The notes below the pieces were generated by a model. That model made no database searches. It worked only from the letters and a program-made list of their open reading frames with translations, and was not told the DNA's origin. From Faecalicatena sp. (GTDB taxonomy: Bacteria > Bacillota > Clostridia > Lachnospirales > Lachnospiraceae), in NCBI GenBank assembly GCA_009774255.1, contig VSNK01000205.1:1-10428 (forward strand): a stretch of 10,428 nucleotides of DNA. Direction: 5' to 3'. Made by a program: the position numbers and the translations under genes. The stretch's first letter is position 1. Every line of letters begins with the position of its first letter. Below are positions 1-6,263 of the stretch, piece after piece.

Positions 1-1
1 G

Positions 2-829
2 ATTTTATATGGAACCGTGGGAGAAGTGTCCATCGGAAGGCTGTTTGTTGCCGGTTTTCTTCCGGGCTTTGTCATGTGCGCGCTGATGATGGCGGCCACT
101 TCTTGGTCTGCCCGCCATTATGGATACAAGCCGGATCATGAAAAGCCTTCCTCGTTAAAAGAGATTGGGAAGGCATGTATAGAAAGTATCTGGGCCTTAT
201 TGTTTCCGGTTCTTTTGATCGTCCTGATCCGCCTGGGTGTTATGACTCCTTCAGAATCCGGTGCTTTTGCGGTATTTTACGCTTTGGTTGTCGGAATTTT
301 TATCTATCGGGAGCTGGATATGCAGAGCTTTAAGGAATGCGTCATTGACAGCGTAAAGGATCTCTCGGTGATCACGATGATCCTGGCGTTTTCCGGAATT
401 TTCAGTTACGGCGTAGTATGGGACCAGCTTCCGAAGACGCTGGCCGATGTCCTGGTCGGGCTGACCAGCAACAAGTACATCATGCTGCTTCTGATCATCC
501 TTATGCTGACAGCATTTGGAATGTTCATGGAAACAACCGTAATTACTCTGATCGTGACGCCGATTTTAATGCCGGTGATCAAGCAGTTTGGAATTGACCC
601 TGTCCACTTCGGCATCATCATGATGACGGTCGTGACCATGGGCTGTTCTACGCCGCCGGTAGGAGTTGCGCTGTATACCTGTTCCAATATCATGGGCTGC
701 ACGGTGGAAGAGACAACCAGATATTCGGTCCCGCTGTTTATCGCAATCCTCGCGACGCTGCTTTTCGTCGTATTTTTCCCGGATATCATCCTGCTGCTGC
801 CAAATCTGGTATACGGAGCGGCATCGTAG
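2..829 (+). CDS. TRAP transporter large permease, DctM type (5' partial)
   Basis: This is the C-terminal part of the large membrane subunit of a tripartite ATP-independent periplasmic (TRAP) transporter, which imports organic acids with a sodium gradient. The reading frame is open from base 2, so the true start lies before the window; the GTG at 17 is internal. About 275 residues remain of a family length near 430. Family-like signatures are visible: the opening GEVSIGRLFVAGFLPG stretch, the GVMTPSESGAFAVFYAL segment, D-PVHFGIIM and the STPPVG motif followed by a final hydrophobic helix. Hydrophobic segments run through the whole fragment, as expected for an inner-membrane protein. It is followed on the same strand by uxuA and uxuB, so a uronate or related sugar acid is the likely substrate. 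That substrate is an inference from context; the family call is firm. Confidence 0.93.
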   Translation: MLYGTVGEVSIGRLFVAGFLPGFVMCALMMAATSWSARHYGYKPDHEKPSSLKEIGKACIESIWALLFPVLLIVLIRLGVMTPSESGAFAVFYALVVGIFIYRELDMQSFKECVIDSVKDLSVITMILAFSGIFSYGVVWDQLPKTLADVLVGLTSNKYIMLLLIILMLTAFGMFMETTVITLIVTPILMPVIKQFGIDPVHFGIIMMTVVTMGCSTPPVGVALYTCSNIMGCTVEETTRYSVPLFIAILATLLFVVFFPDIILLLPNLVYGAAS

Positions 830-985
830 CGTTTCACGCAACATACCCAGGGGCATCCCGTTATGGACATTCGAACGCTTCACAAGGGATGGCAGAACGC
901 GCGCAGCCGCATGAGGAACTATGCCTCCCTGCGGCTGGCGCGGTACTCGCGGCAGGTTTCATTCGCCGTAACGAGTTATGAAACG
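830..985. repeat. Multi-hairpin palindromic intergenic element
   Basis: This GC-rich stretch between dctM and uxuA has no convincing gene. Its ends are inverted copies, CGTTTCA (830-836) and TGAAACG (979-985). Inside is a strong hairpin: 898-902 pairs with 938-942, 904-911 (CAGCCGCA) with 930-937 (TGCGGCTG), and 913-916 (GAGG) with 924-927 (CCTC), leaving a 7-base loop and one bulged G at 903. Two smaller pairings flank it: 854-859 with 886-891, and 956-961 with 979-984. No T-run follows the main hairpin, so it is not a standard terminator. It starts right after the dctM stop codon, and TAGC occurs at both 827-830 and 987-990. It resembles a dispersed repeat or MITE-like element, but it could be an RNA processing or attenuation structure of the operon. 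Confidence 0.6.
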
Positions 986-1009
986 ATAGCATTTACAGCA
1001 ACATATTTC

Positions 1010-1018
1010 AAGGAGGAG
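1010..1018 (+). promoter_or_regulatory. Ribosome binding site of uxuA
   Basis: AAGGAGGAG lies 7 bases before the ATG at 1026. It is a near-perfect Shine-Dalgarno sequence and fixes the uxuA start. No promoter is evident between the palindromic element and this site, so uxuA is probably read from upstream. Confidence 0.85.
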
Positions 1019-1025
1019 AAAAAAC

Positions 1026-2102
1026 ATGGAAATGACATTAAGGTGGTATGGGCCGGGCTATGACAAGGTAAGCCTGGAGCAGATCCGGCAGATTCCCGGG
1101 GTGACAGGCGTAGTGACCTCTCTGATGGGAAAGCAGCCGGGAGAGGTCTGGGAGAAGGACGAGATCCGTGAATTAAAGCAGATCGTGGAAGCACAGGGTC
1201 TGCTGGTAAAGGGGATCGAATCTGTCAATGTTTCGGATGAAATCAAGATCGGGACGGAGAAACGGGACGAACATATTGAAAAATATATCACGACCTTAAC
1301 CTATCTGGGTGAAGCGGGAATCCATATGGTCTGCTATAATTTTATGCCGGTTTTTGACTGGACAAGGACCGAACTGGCCAGAAAGCGCGCGGACGGCTCA
1401 ACGGTGCTCGCTTATAACCAGGAGATCATCGACAAAATCGATCCGGCTCATATGCGCGAGTCCATGGCCCGGATGTCCGAGGGCTATAGTATGCCGGGAT
1501 GGGAGCCGGAGCGGCTGGACAGGCTGGAGGAGCTATTTGAAGCATACCAGGATGTGGACGAGGAAAAACTGTTTGCCAATCTGGTTTACTTTCTGGAAGC
1601 GATCGGGCCGGTCTGTGAAAAATACGGCATCAGCATGGGCATTCATCCGGATGATCCCGCATGGCCGATCTTCGGCCTGTCCAGGATTATTACGGGAAAA
1701 GAGCAGATTGTACGGCTGCTGAAAGCAGTGGACAAGCCTTATAACGGGATTACGCTGTGTACCGGTTCCCTTGGTTCTAACCCCGAAAATGATATCCATG
1801 AAATCATCCGCGCGGCTGCCGGAAGAATTCCTTTTGCACATATCCGGAATTTAAGATATAATCAGAAGGGTGATTTTGAAGAAGCCGCCCATCTGTCCGC
1901 GGACGGCTCCATGGATATGTACCAGATCGTAAAGACACTTTATCAGACAGGATTTACAGGAATCATCCGTCCGGATCATGGAAGAATGATCTGGGGCGAG
2001 CAGGCAATGCCGGGCTACGGGCTGTATGACCGCGCGCTGGGGGCCGCTTATCTGAACGGACTTTGGGAGGCCATAGAAAAAGGCTGCGCGGCACACTCAT
2101 AA
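1026..2102 (+). CDS. uxuA: D-mannonate dehydratase UxuA
   Basis: Converts D-mannonate to 2-keto-3-deoxy-D-gluconate (KDG) in the cytoplasmic branch of glucuronate breakdown. The 358-residue product has the length usual for Gram-positive UxuA and matches it throughout: MTLRWYGP at the N-terminus, YNFMPVFDWTRT near 104-115, GIHPDDPAWPIFGLSRI at 205-221, LCTGSLGSN at 244-252, FAHIRN at 270-275 and RPDHGRMIWGE at 315-325. His207, Cys245, His272 and Asp317 sit where the known family metal ligands (His, Cys, His, Asp binding Mn2+) are expected, so the enzyme should be active. The ATG at 1026 is set by an excellent ribosome binding site. The gene lies 27 bases before uxuB, which makes its substrate, so the two form an operon. 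Function is known from the family; activity here is inferred. Confidence 0.97.
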   Translation: MEMTLRWYGPGYDKVSLEQIRQIPGVTGVVTSLMGKQPGEVWEKDEIRELKQIVEAQGLLVKGIESVNVSDEIKIGTEKRDEHIEKYITTLTYLGEAGIHMVCYNFMPVFDWTRTELARKRADGSTVLAYNQEIIDKIDPAHMRESMARMSEGYSMPGWEPERLDRLEELFEAYQDVDEEKLFANLVYFLEAIGPVCEKYGISMGIHPDDPAWPIFGLSRIITGKEQIVRLLKAVDKPYNGITLCTGSLGSNPENDIHEIIRAAAGRIPFAHIRNLRYNQKGDFEEAAHLSADGSMDMYQIVKTLYQTGFTGIIRPDHGRMIWGEQAMPGYGLYDRALGAAYLNGLWEAIEKGCAAHS

Positions 2103-2129
2103 AATTGGGTTTATACGAGGAGGAAATCA

Positions 2130-3740
2130 ATGAAATTATCTTTAGAAGGTTTACAGAGTAGGAAGCAGTGGGAAGAAAAAGGGTATCATCTTCCTTTATA
2201 TGATGTGGAAGAGATGGTGAAAAAAACGAAGGAAGCTCCCTTTTGGATCCATTTTGGGGCGGGTAATCTGTTTCGGGCTTTTCATGCCAATGTGGTCCAG
2301 AACCTGCTGAATGAAGGAACACTTGACAAAGGGCTGATCGTAGCGGAAGGCTATGATTATGAGATCATCGAAAAAATGTATGCGGAACATGATAATCTGG
2401 GAATCCTGGCCACACTCAAATCAGACGGGACCATTGAGAAGACGGTGGTGGCAAGTGTCGCAGAAGCGCTTCCGCTGGATTCCTCGGATGACGGGACTTA
2501 TCAGCGGCTGAAGGAGATTTTTACAAAAGAATCCCTCCAGATGGCCACCTTTACCATCACGGAAAAGGGCTATTCTCTTGTAAACGGAAAGGGCGAGACT
2601 CTGGCGGATGTGGCGGCGGACTTTTGCGGCGGGCCGGGGAAGCCGGTAAGCTATATGGGAAAAGTGGCGTCCCTGTTGTACGCAAGATACCTGTCCGGGA
2701 AACAGCCGCTTGCCATGGTAAGTACGGATAACTGTTCCCATAACGGCGACAAGCTGTACGAAGCGGTGGCGGCTTTTGCAAAGGCATGGGAAGAAAACGG
2801 AAAAGCGGAAAAAGGATTTGCGGAATACATTCATTCTGCGAAGGTATCGTTTACATGGAGCATGATCGACAAGATTACGCCAAGGCCGGACGCATCCGTG
2901 GAAGCGATTCTCAGAGCGGACGGCGTAGAAGGCCTGGAGCCGGCTGTCACTTCCAAGAATACGTATGTGGCGCCCTTTGTCAATGCGGAGGAAACCGAGT
3001 ATCTGGTCATTGAAGATGATTTTCCCAACGGCAGGCCGGATCTGACCGTCGGGGGGCTGATCTTTACGGAGCGCGAAACCGTGGATAAGGTCGAAAAAAT
3101 GAAAGTCTGCACCTGCTTAAATCCCCTGCATACCTGCCTTGCCGTTTTCGGATGCCTGCTCGGGTACGAAAAGATTTCGGAGGAAATGAACGATCCGGAG
3201 CTGAAAAAGCTGGTGGAGACCGTCGGCTATGCGGAAGGGCTTCCGGTCGTGACAGATCCGGGGATCCTGGATCCGAAAGAATTTATCGATACGGTGTTAA
3301 AAGTCCGGGTGACGAATCCGTTTATGCCGGATACGCCGCAGAGGATTGCCACGGATACATCGCAGAAGCTGCCGATCCGGTTTGGCGAGACTGTCAAAGC
3401 CTATGAGGCGGATGAGACACGGAACGTGGATGACCTGAAAGGGATTCCTTTCGTGTTTGCCGGATGGCTGCGCTATCTGATGGGTGTAGATGACAACTGG
3501 GAACCGTTTGCCCTAAGCCCGGATCCGCTTTTGGGAGAGCTTCGGCCATATCTGGAAGGCATCGCTCCGGGCAGCCAGGATGTGGAGGACGCCATCCGTC
3601 CGATCATGGAACGTGAGGATTTATTTGGCGTCAACTTGTACCGGGCCGGGCTGGCTAAGAAAGTATGCGGGTATTTTACAGAGCTGTCCGCGGGAAAAGG
3701 AGCTGTCCGGGAGACCTTGAAAAAGTATTTCGGGCATTAG
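2130..3740 (+). CDS. uxuB: Fructuronate reductase / D-mannonate oxidoreductase UxuB (mannitol dehydrogenase family)
   Basis: A 536-residue polyol-specific long-chain dehydrogenase that reduces D-fructuronate to D-mannonate with NAD(P)H, the step before UxuA. The N-terminal nucleotide-binding region shows FWIHFGAGNLFRAFHANVV (38-56). WSMIDKITPRPD (243-254) matches the family signature region usually written as V-D-R-I-x-P, here with Ile-Asp-Lys. The catalytic segment KVCTCLNPLHTCLA (325-338) supplies the Lys, Asn and His expected for the active site. C-terminal stretches such as VRVTNPFMPDTPQRIATDTSQKLPIRFGE follow the family. GAGGAGGA at 2117-2124 is the ribosome binding site. The short gap to uxuA and the shared pathway support one operon. 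The last base of its TAG stop is also the first base of the palindromic element that follows. Another hexuronate (for example tagaturonate to altronate) is possible but less likely next to uxuA. Confidence 0.93.
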   Translation: MKLSLEGLQSRKQWEEKGYHLPLYDVEEMVKKTKEAPFWIHFGAGNLFRAFHANVVQNLLNEGTLDKGLIVAEGYDYEIIEKMYAEHDNLGILATLKSDGTIEKTVVASVAEALPLDSSDDGTYQRLKEIFTKESLQMATFTITEKGYSLVNGKGETLADVAADFCGGPGKPVSYMGKVASLLYARYLSGKQPLAMVSTDNCSHNGDKLYEAVAAFAKAWEENGKAEKGFAEYIHSAKVSFTWSMIDKITPRPDASVEAILRADGVEGLEPAVTSKNTYVAPFVNAEETEYLVIEDDFPNGRPDLTVGGLIFTERETVDKVEKMKVCTCLNPLHTCLAVFGCLLGYEKISEEMNDPELKKLVETVGYAEGLPVVTDPGILDPKEFIDTVLKVRVTNPFMPDTPQRIATDTSQKLPIRFGETVKAYEADETRNVDDLKGIPFVFAGWLRYLMGVDDNWEPFALSPDPLLGELRPYLEGIAPGSQDVEDAIRPIMEREDLFGVNLYRAGLAKKVCGYFTELSAGKGAVRETLKKYFGH

Positions 3741-3897
3741 GAGTTGTAGAAAAATAACTGATACAGATTGCGCAGGATATTTCTTCGGATGTGCAGGCCA
3801 AAAAACGCAGGCGTAGTGGACTACGTCGAGGCTTTTTGGCCTGTGCAGCCGGAGAAATAGACAAGCCAAGATGTGTCAGTTATTTTTCTACAACTCC
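3740..3897. mobile_element. 158-bp near-perfect palindrome, MITE-like, flanked by TTA
   Basis: The outer arms 3740-3761 and 3876-3897 are perfect inverted repeats of 22 bp, beginning GGAGTTGTAGAAAAATAACT. Pairing continues to 3765/3872 with one G-T wobble. A second stem joins 3778-3788 with 3849-3859, a third joins 3794-3804 (CAGGCCAAAAA) with 3833-3843, and the tip is CGTAG (3812-3816) with CTACG (3821-3825). The whole unit would fold into one long cruciform or RNA hairpin. TTA occurs directly outside both ends (3737-3739 and 3898-3900), like a 3-bp target duplication. It lies between convergent genes and could act as a transcription barrier. No transposase is encoded. Its identity as a mobile element is inferred from structure only. 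Confidence 0.65.
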
Positions 3898-4033
3898 TTA
3901 GCCCAATGTCGAGTAGATGTGGGGATTACTCCCCACACCCCGTTTCAGCAGTTCATCGTCGCGGTGGCAAGTTCCGTTCTCTTATTCCTTATTTTTTATT
4001 CCGTTTTTTCCTTCTCTCTACATTCTCAACAAT
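3898..4033. other. Intergenic region with short perfect hairpin
   Basis: This gap separates the palindrome from the 3' end of the convergent ATPase gene. TGTGGGGA (3918-3925) pairs perfectly with TCCCCACA (3930-3937) around a TTAC loop. No T-run follows on either strand, so a standard terminator is not supported. From about 3970 to 4033 the plus strand is strikingly pyrimidine-rich (T and C runs). Small plus-strand reading frames here show no recognisable protein and lack good start signals. Confidence 0.45.
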
Positions 4034-5710
4034 TTATCCTTTTCTTACCAGACATTTTTTTTGAAAAAAAGCAATTCCCAGTCTGACAACCTTGTTGAAA
4101 CCATCCAGTTCCACCTTTCTTGCGTACTGCTTCTCTTCAATCTGCGCAAGCGCCTCTTCGCATTTCTTCTCCAGCAAATTCTCAGAATCTGTCCTCTTCG
4201 CTTCCACCACAGCCGCCTTGCGCCCTTTCCTGTCTTTTACTACAAGATCGGAACGCCCCAGCCCGTTCTCATAGTTTGATTCTACACGGTAGCCTGCATT
4301 GGAAAACAATCCTGTCAAAAACGCATGGTAAAAGCTCTCCGCGTAATCATTGTAGCTGATCGTCTCAAACAAAAGATCCGAAATGAATGCAGTCAGCCTA
4401 TCCTCATCGCCATCCCACAATGCGCCAAACAGTTCTTTCCGGTCTTTTTCCGCCGCGGCCTCAGCAAACCATGCCTTCACACTTTTCTTAAAAATCCCCA
4501 TAACCTCCGTATTAGGGATTTTGAGCGCATGCTGATCAGGCAGCAATCGTGAACCCGGGATTTCTTCCGAACGCGCTCTCGTAAGGTATCCTGTAAAATA
4601 CAGCAGACTCCACAGATTTTCTTCCGATCCTTCCAGCATATCATACGTAAGATTTTCCTCTAAGGTTTCCTTTATATACCCTCCCGCAAGCAGCCTCTCA
4701 AATTTATCACTTACATCAAAATCCGTTCGTTTCAAAAAGGCGCGTATAATCCCATTATCGCTTGTATTTTCCCAGAAGTTTTTCGGTTCTGAAGCTTCAT
4801 TTAAAATCAGGTTCTGCACATGGTTCATAACGTCCCATGGACAATAAACGTCAAAATCCCCAAAATGATAGCCGTCATACCATTCTTTCATCTGCGCGCC
4901 GTATGAGGCCAGTCCGGTATCCTCAAGCAGTCTGTCAACCTCAGCCTGCGTAAAGCCGAAAAATTCATTTAACCGGGTATCTGAAATCGTATCTGATACA
5001 AAATTGTTCGTGCCGGTGAAAATACTCTCCTTCGCAATCCGCAGGCATCCCGTGACCACCGCAAATTTTAACGCGTCATTGTCTTTCACAGCCTGCAGGA
5101 TCCCCCTCACAACATCCATCATTTCAGGATAATACCCCTTTTCACTTGCTTTTGCCAGAGGGACATCATACTCGTCGATCAGCAGGATCACTGGTTTTCC
5201 ATAGTATATCTTCATAAGCTGCGTCAGCTTCTGTAAACTGTTTTTGATATCCTTTAAATCTGCCTGTTCCTCCGAAATCCTGTAAAACTTCTTTTTATCC
5301 GGCGGATAGATCTGCTCGCTTTCCATCAGGTAATAATGGCTTTTATACAATTCCGCGACCACGGAAACAAGCTGTGCATACGCGCCGGCGAAATCCAATC
5401 CGTCCACACTTTTAAATGACAGAAATAATACCGGATACTGATTCATCCATTGTCCGCAGAGTTCTTTTTCCTTCATAATAGAAAGCCCCGCAAACAGTTC
5501 CCGGCTTCTTTTTCGAATATCGAAAAATTCTGACAGCATGCTCATGCAAAGTGTTTTTCCAAACCGCCGCGGACGGGTGATCAGGGTCACTTTTGTTCCT
5601 TTCGATCTCAGCAGGTTTTTGATCAGTCCCGACTTATCAATAAAGTAATAATTTTCCAGTCTGATTTCAAAAAAATCTGACGTACCAACAGGAATATTTA
5701 CTTCCTTCAA
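4034..5710 (-). CDS. AAA-ATPase-like protein with C-terminal PD-(D/E)XK nuclease domain (PF09820/DUF1703 type)
   Basis: Predicted soluble ATP-binding protein, 558 residues from the chosen start. The N-terminus PVGTSDFFEIRLENYYFIDKS is typical of the AAA-ATPase_like family, followed by a Walker A variant TRPRRFGKT (about residues 45-53) and a Walker B strand VILLIDEYD (about 174-182). Next come TGCLRIAKESIFTGTNNF and the WYDGYHFG-DVYCPWDVM motif. Near the C-terminus GRSDLVV and VVEAKR provide the Asp and Glu-x-Lys of a PD-(D/E)XK nuclease fold. The start is taken as TTG at 5710 because an excellent ribosome binding site precedes it and family members begin just before the PxGTSDF segment. An ATG at 5734 is in frame but has no such site. 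A promoter lies upstream, so the gene is transcribed on its own. The family is common and often multi-copy in gut Clostridia; its biological role is not established, with defence or mobile-element functions suggested but unproven. Confidence 0.9.
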   Translation of the reverse strand: MKEVNIPVGTSDFFEIRLENYYFIDKSGLIKNLLRSKGTKVTLITRPRRFGKTLCMSMLSEFFDIRKRSRELFAGLSIMKEKELCGQWMNQYPVLFLSFKSVDGLDFAGAYAQLVSVVAELYKSHYYLMESEQIYPPDKKKFYRISEEQADLKDIKNSLQKLTQLMKIYYGKPVILLIDEYDVPLAKASEKGYYPEMMDVVRGILQAVKDNDALKFAVVTGCLRIAKESIFTGTNNFVSDTISDTRLNEFFGFTQAEVDRLLEDTGLASYGAQMKEWYDGYHFGDFDVYCPWDVMNHVQNLILNEASEPKNFWENTSDNGIIRAFLKRTDFDVSDKFERLLAGGYIKETLEENLTYDMLEGSEENLWSLLYFTGYLTRARSEEIPGSRLLPDQHALKIPNTEVMGIFKKSVKAWFAEAAAEKDRKELFGALWDGDEDRLTAFISDLLFETISYNDYAESFYHAFLTGLFSNAGYRVESNYENGLGRSDLVVKDRKGRKAAVVEAKRTDSENLLEKKCEEALAQIEEKQYARKVELDGFNKVVRLGIAFFQKKCLVRKG

Positions 5711-5718
5711 AGGTCCCC

Positions 5719-5725
5719 CCTCCTT
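5719..5725 (-). promoter_or_regulatory. Ribosome binding site that selects the TTG start of the ATPase gene
   Basis: On the minus strand AAGGAGG ends 8 bases before the TTG at 5710-5708. It lies downstream of the in-frame ATG at 5734 and cannot serve that codon. The ATG itself has only AT-rich sequence before it and would sit about a dozen bases from the expected transcription start. Confidence 0.75.
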
Positions 5726-5752
5726 CTGACTCATTCTATATACACCGCTTAC

Positions 5753-5782
5753 ATTATAGCATACGGCAGACTACGTCCGCAA
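5753..5782 (-). promoter_or_regulatory. Sigma-A type promoter with extended -10, for the ATPase gene
   Basis: On the minus strand a perfect TATAAT (5758-5753) is preceded by TGC, giving the extended -10 form TGCTATAAT. An 18-base spacer leads to a weak -35, TTGCGG (5782-5777). Transcription would start near 5746, giving a leader of about 35 bases to the TTG start with the ribosome binding site inside it. Confidence 0.7.
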
Positions 5783-5842
5783 CCTGACCAAAAAACTTGT
5801 TTTTTTGTATGATTTTTGAATGCAATAGCATAGTTTGGGTTA

Positions 5843-6226
5843 TCATACCACAACTTCTAAAATCGTCTTTCCTTTATACTGGATTTCTTTTACGCCAATC
5901 TGCTTCTTTTTATTAAAATTAAAACTCAGCAAATAACCTCTATCCAAATGATAATATTCCAGATAATCAAAAAGCTGTTCTTCGCCCCTTCGATTATATT
6001 CCTCACCTCTCCAGATCTTCATTTCTACAACATTTTGCCGTCCCATATAATCAATAACCACATCTGTCCTGCGTTGATTTCTGGTCTGTGCTTCTATATA
6101 ATAATTTCCGCGGCCATTGATAATCGGTTTTAAATAGAGCAAAAAAAGACGGCGGCCATTCTCTTCCCTGAACACATCCGTACTATCCGCATAAACATCC
6201 GTAAAATTACACTCCCTTCTATCTTT
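5843..6226 (-). pseudogene. C-terminal nuclease-domain remnant of an AAA-family ATPase
   Basis: The frame is open for about 127 residues after a TAG at 6229-6227 and has no convincing start; a GTG at 6175 gives 110 residues. The sequence NFTDVYADSTDVFREENGRR, then LFLLYLKPIINGRGNYYIEAQ, RRTDVVIDY, NVVEMKIWRG, YNRRGEEQL and GYLLSFNFNKKKQIGVKEI, matches the C-terminal end of ATP-binding proteins that normally run past 500 residues. The Asp of RRTDVV and the Glu-x-Lys of VEMK are the PD-(D/E)XK nuclease residues. No Walker motifs are present. Just upstream, the terminator of the next operon fills the space where the ATPase domain should be, so the front half is lost. It is AT-richer than the sugar genes. 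It may be inert, or it may still encode a stand-alone nuclease-like domain. It belongs to the same broad class as its neighbour but is not a close copy of it. Confidence 0.72.
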
Positions 6227-6232
6227 CTACCA

Positions 6233-6263
6233 AAAAAGACCAGCCATTTTGGCTGGTCTTTTT
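6233..6263 (-). terminator. Intrinsic terminator of the minus-strand sugar operon
   Basis: AAAAAGACCAGCC (6233-6245) pairs perfectly with GGCTGGTCTTTTT (6251-6263) around a 5-base loop. On the minus strand the hairpin is followed by six T residues, and the plus strand also ends in five T, so it may work in both directions. It begins within the stop codon of the preceding gene, which makes it the end of the operon. Confidence 0.92.

Noticed and set aside
863..1063. Small plus-strand frame across the hairpin element into uxuA
   Set aside because: It runs through palindromic arms, overlaps the start of uxuA in another frame and has no ribosome binding site or known protein match.
3621..3869. 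Minus-strand frames through the uxuB end and the palindrome
   Set aside because: They are produced by the inverted repeat and the antisense of uxuB; no start signals or domain features are seen.
3871..4279. Several small plus-strand frames between the palindrome and the ATPase gene
   Set aside because: They start in the palindrome arm or the pyrimidine-rich gap, give low-complexity Phe/Ser/Leu proteins and overlap the real minus-strand gene.
5787..5806. A-rich/T-rich inverted repeat as a possible terminator of the nuclease remnant
   Set aside because: The possible stem is only A-T pairs around a very short loop, so a working terminator is not supported.
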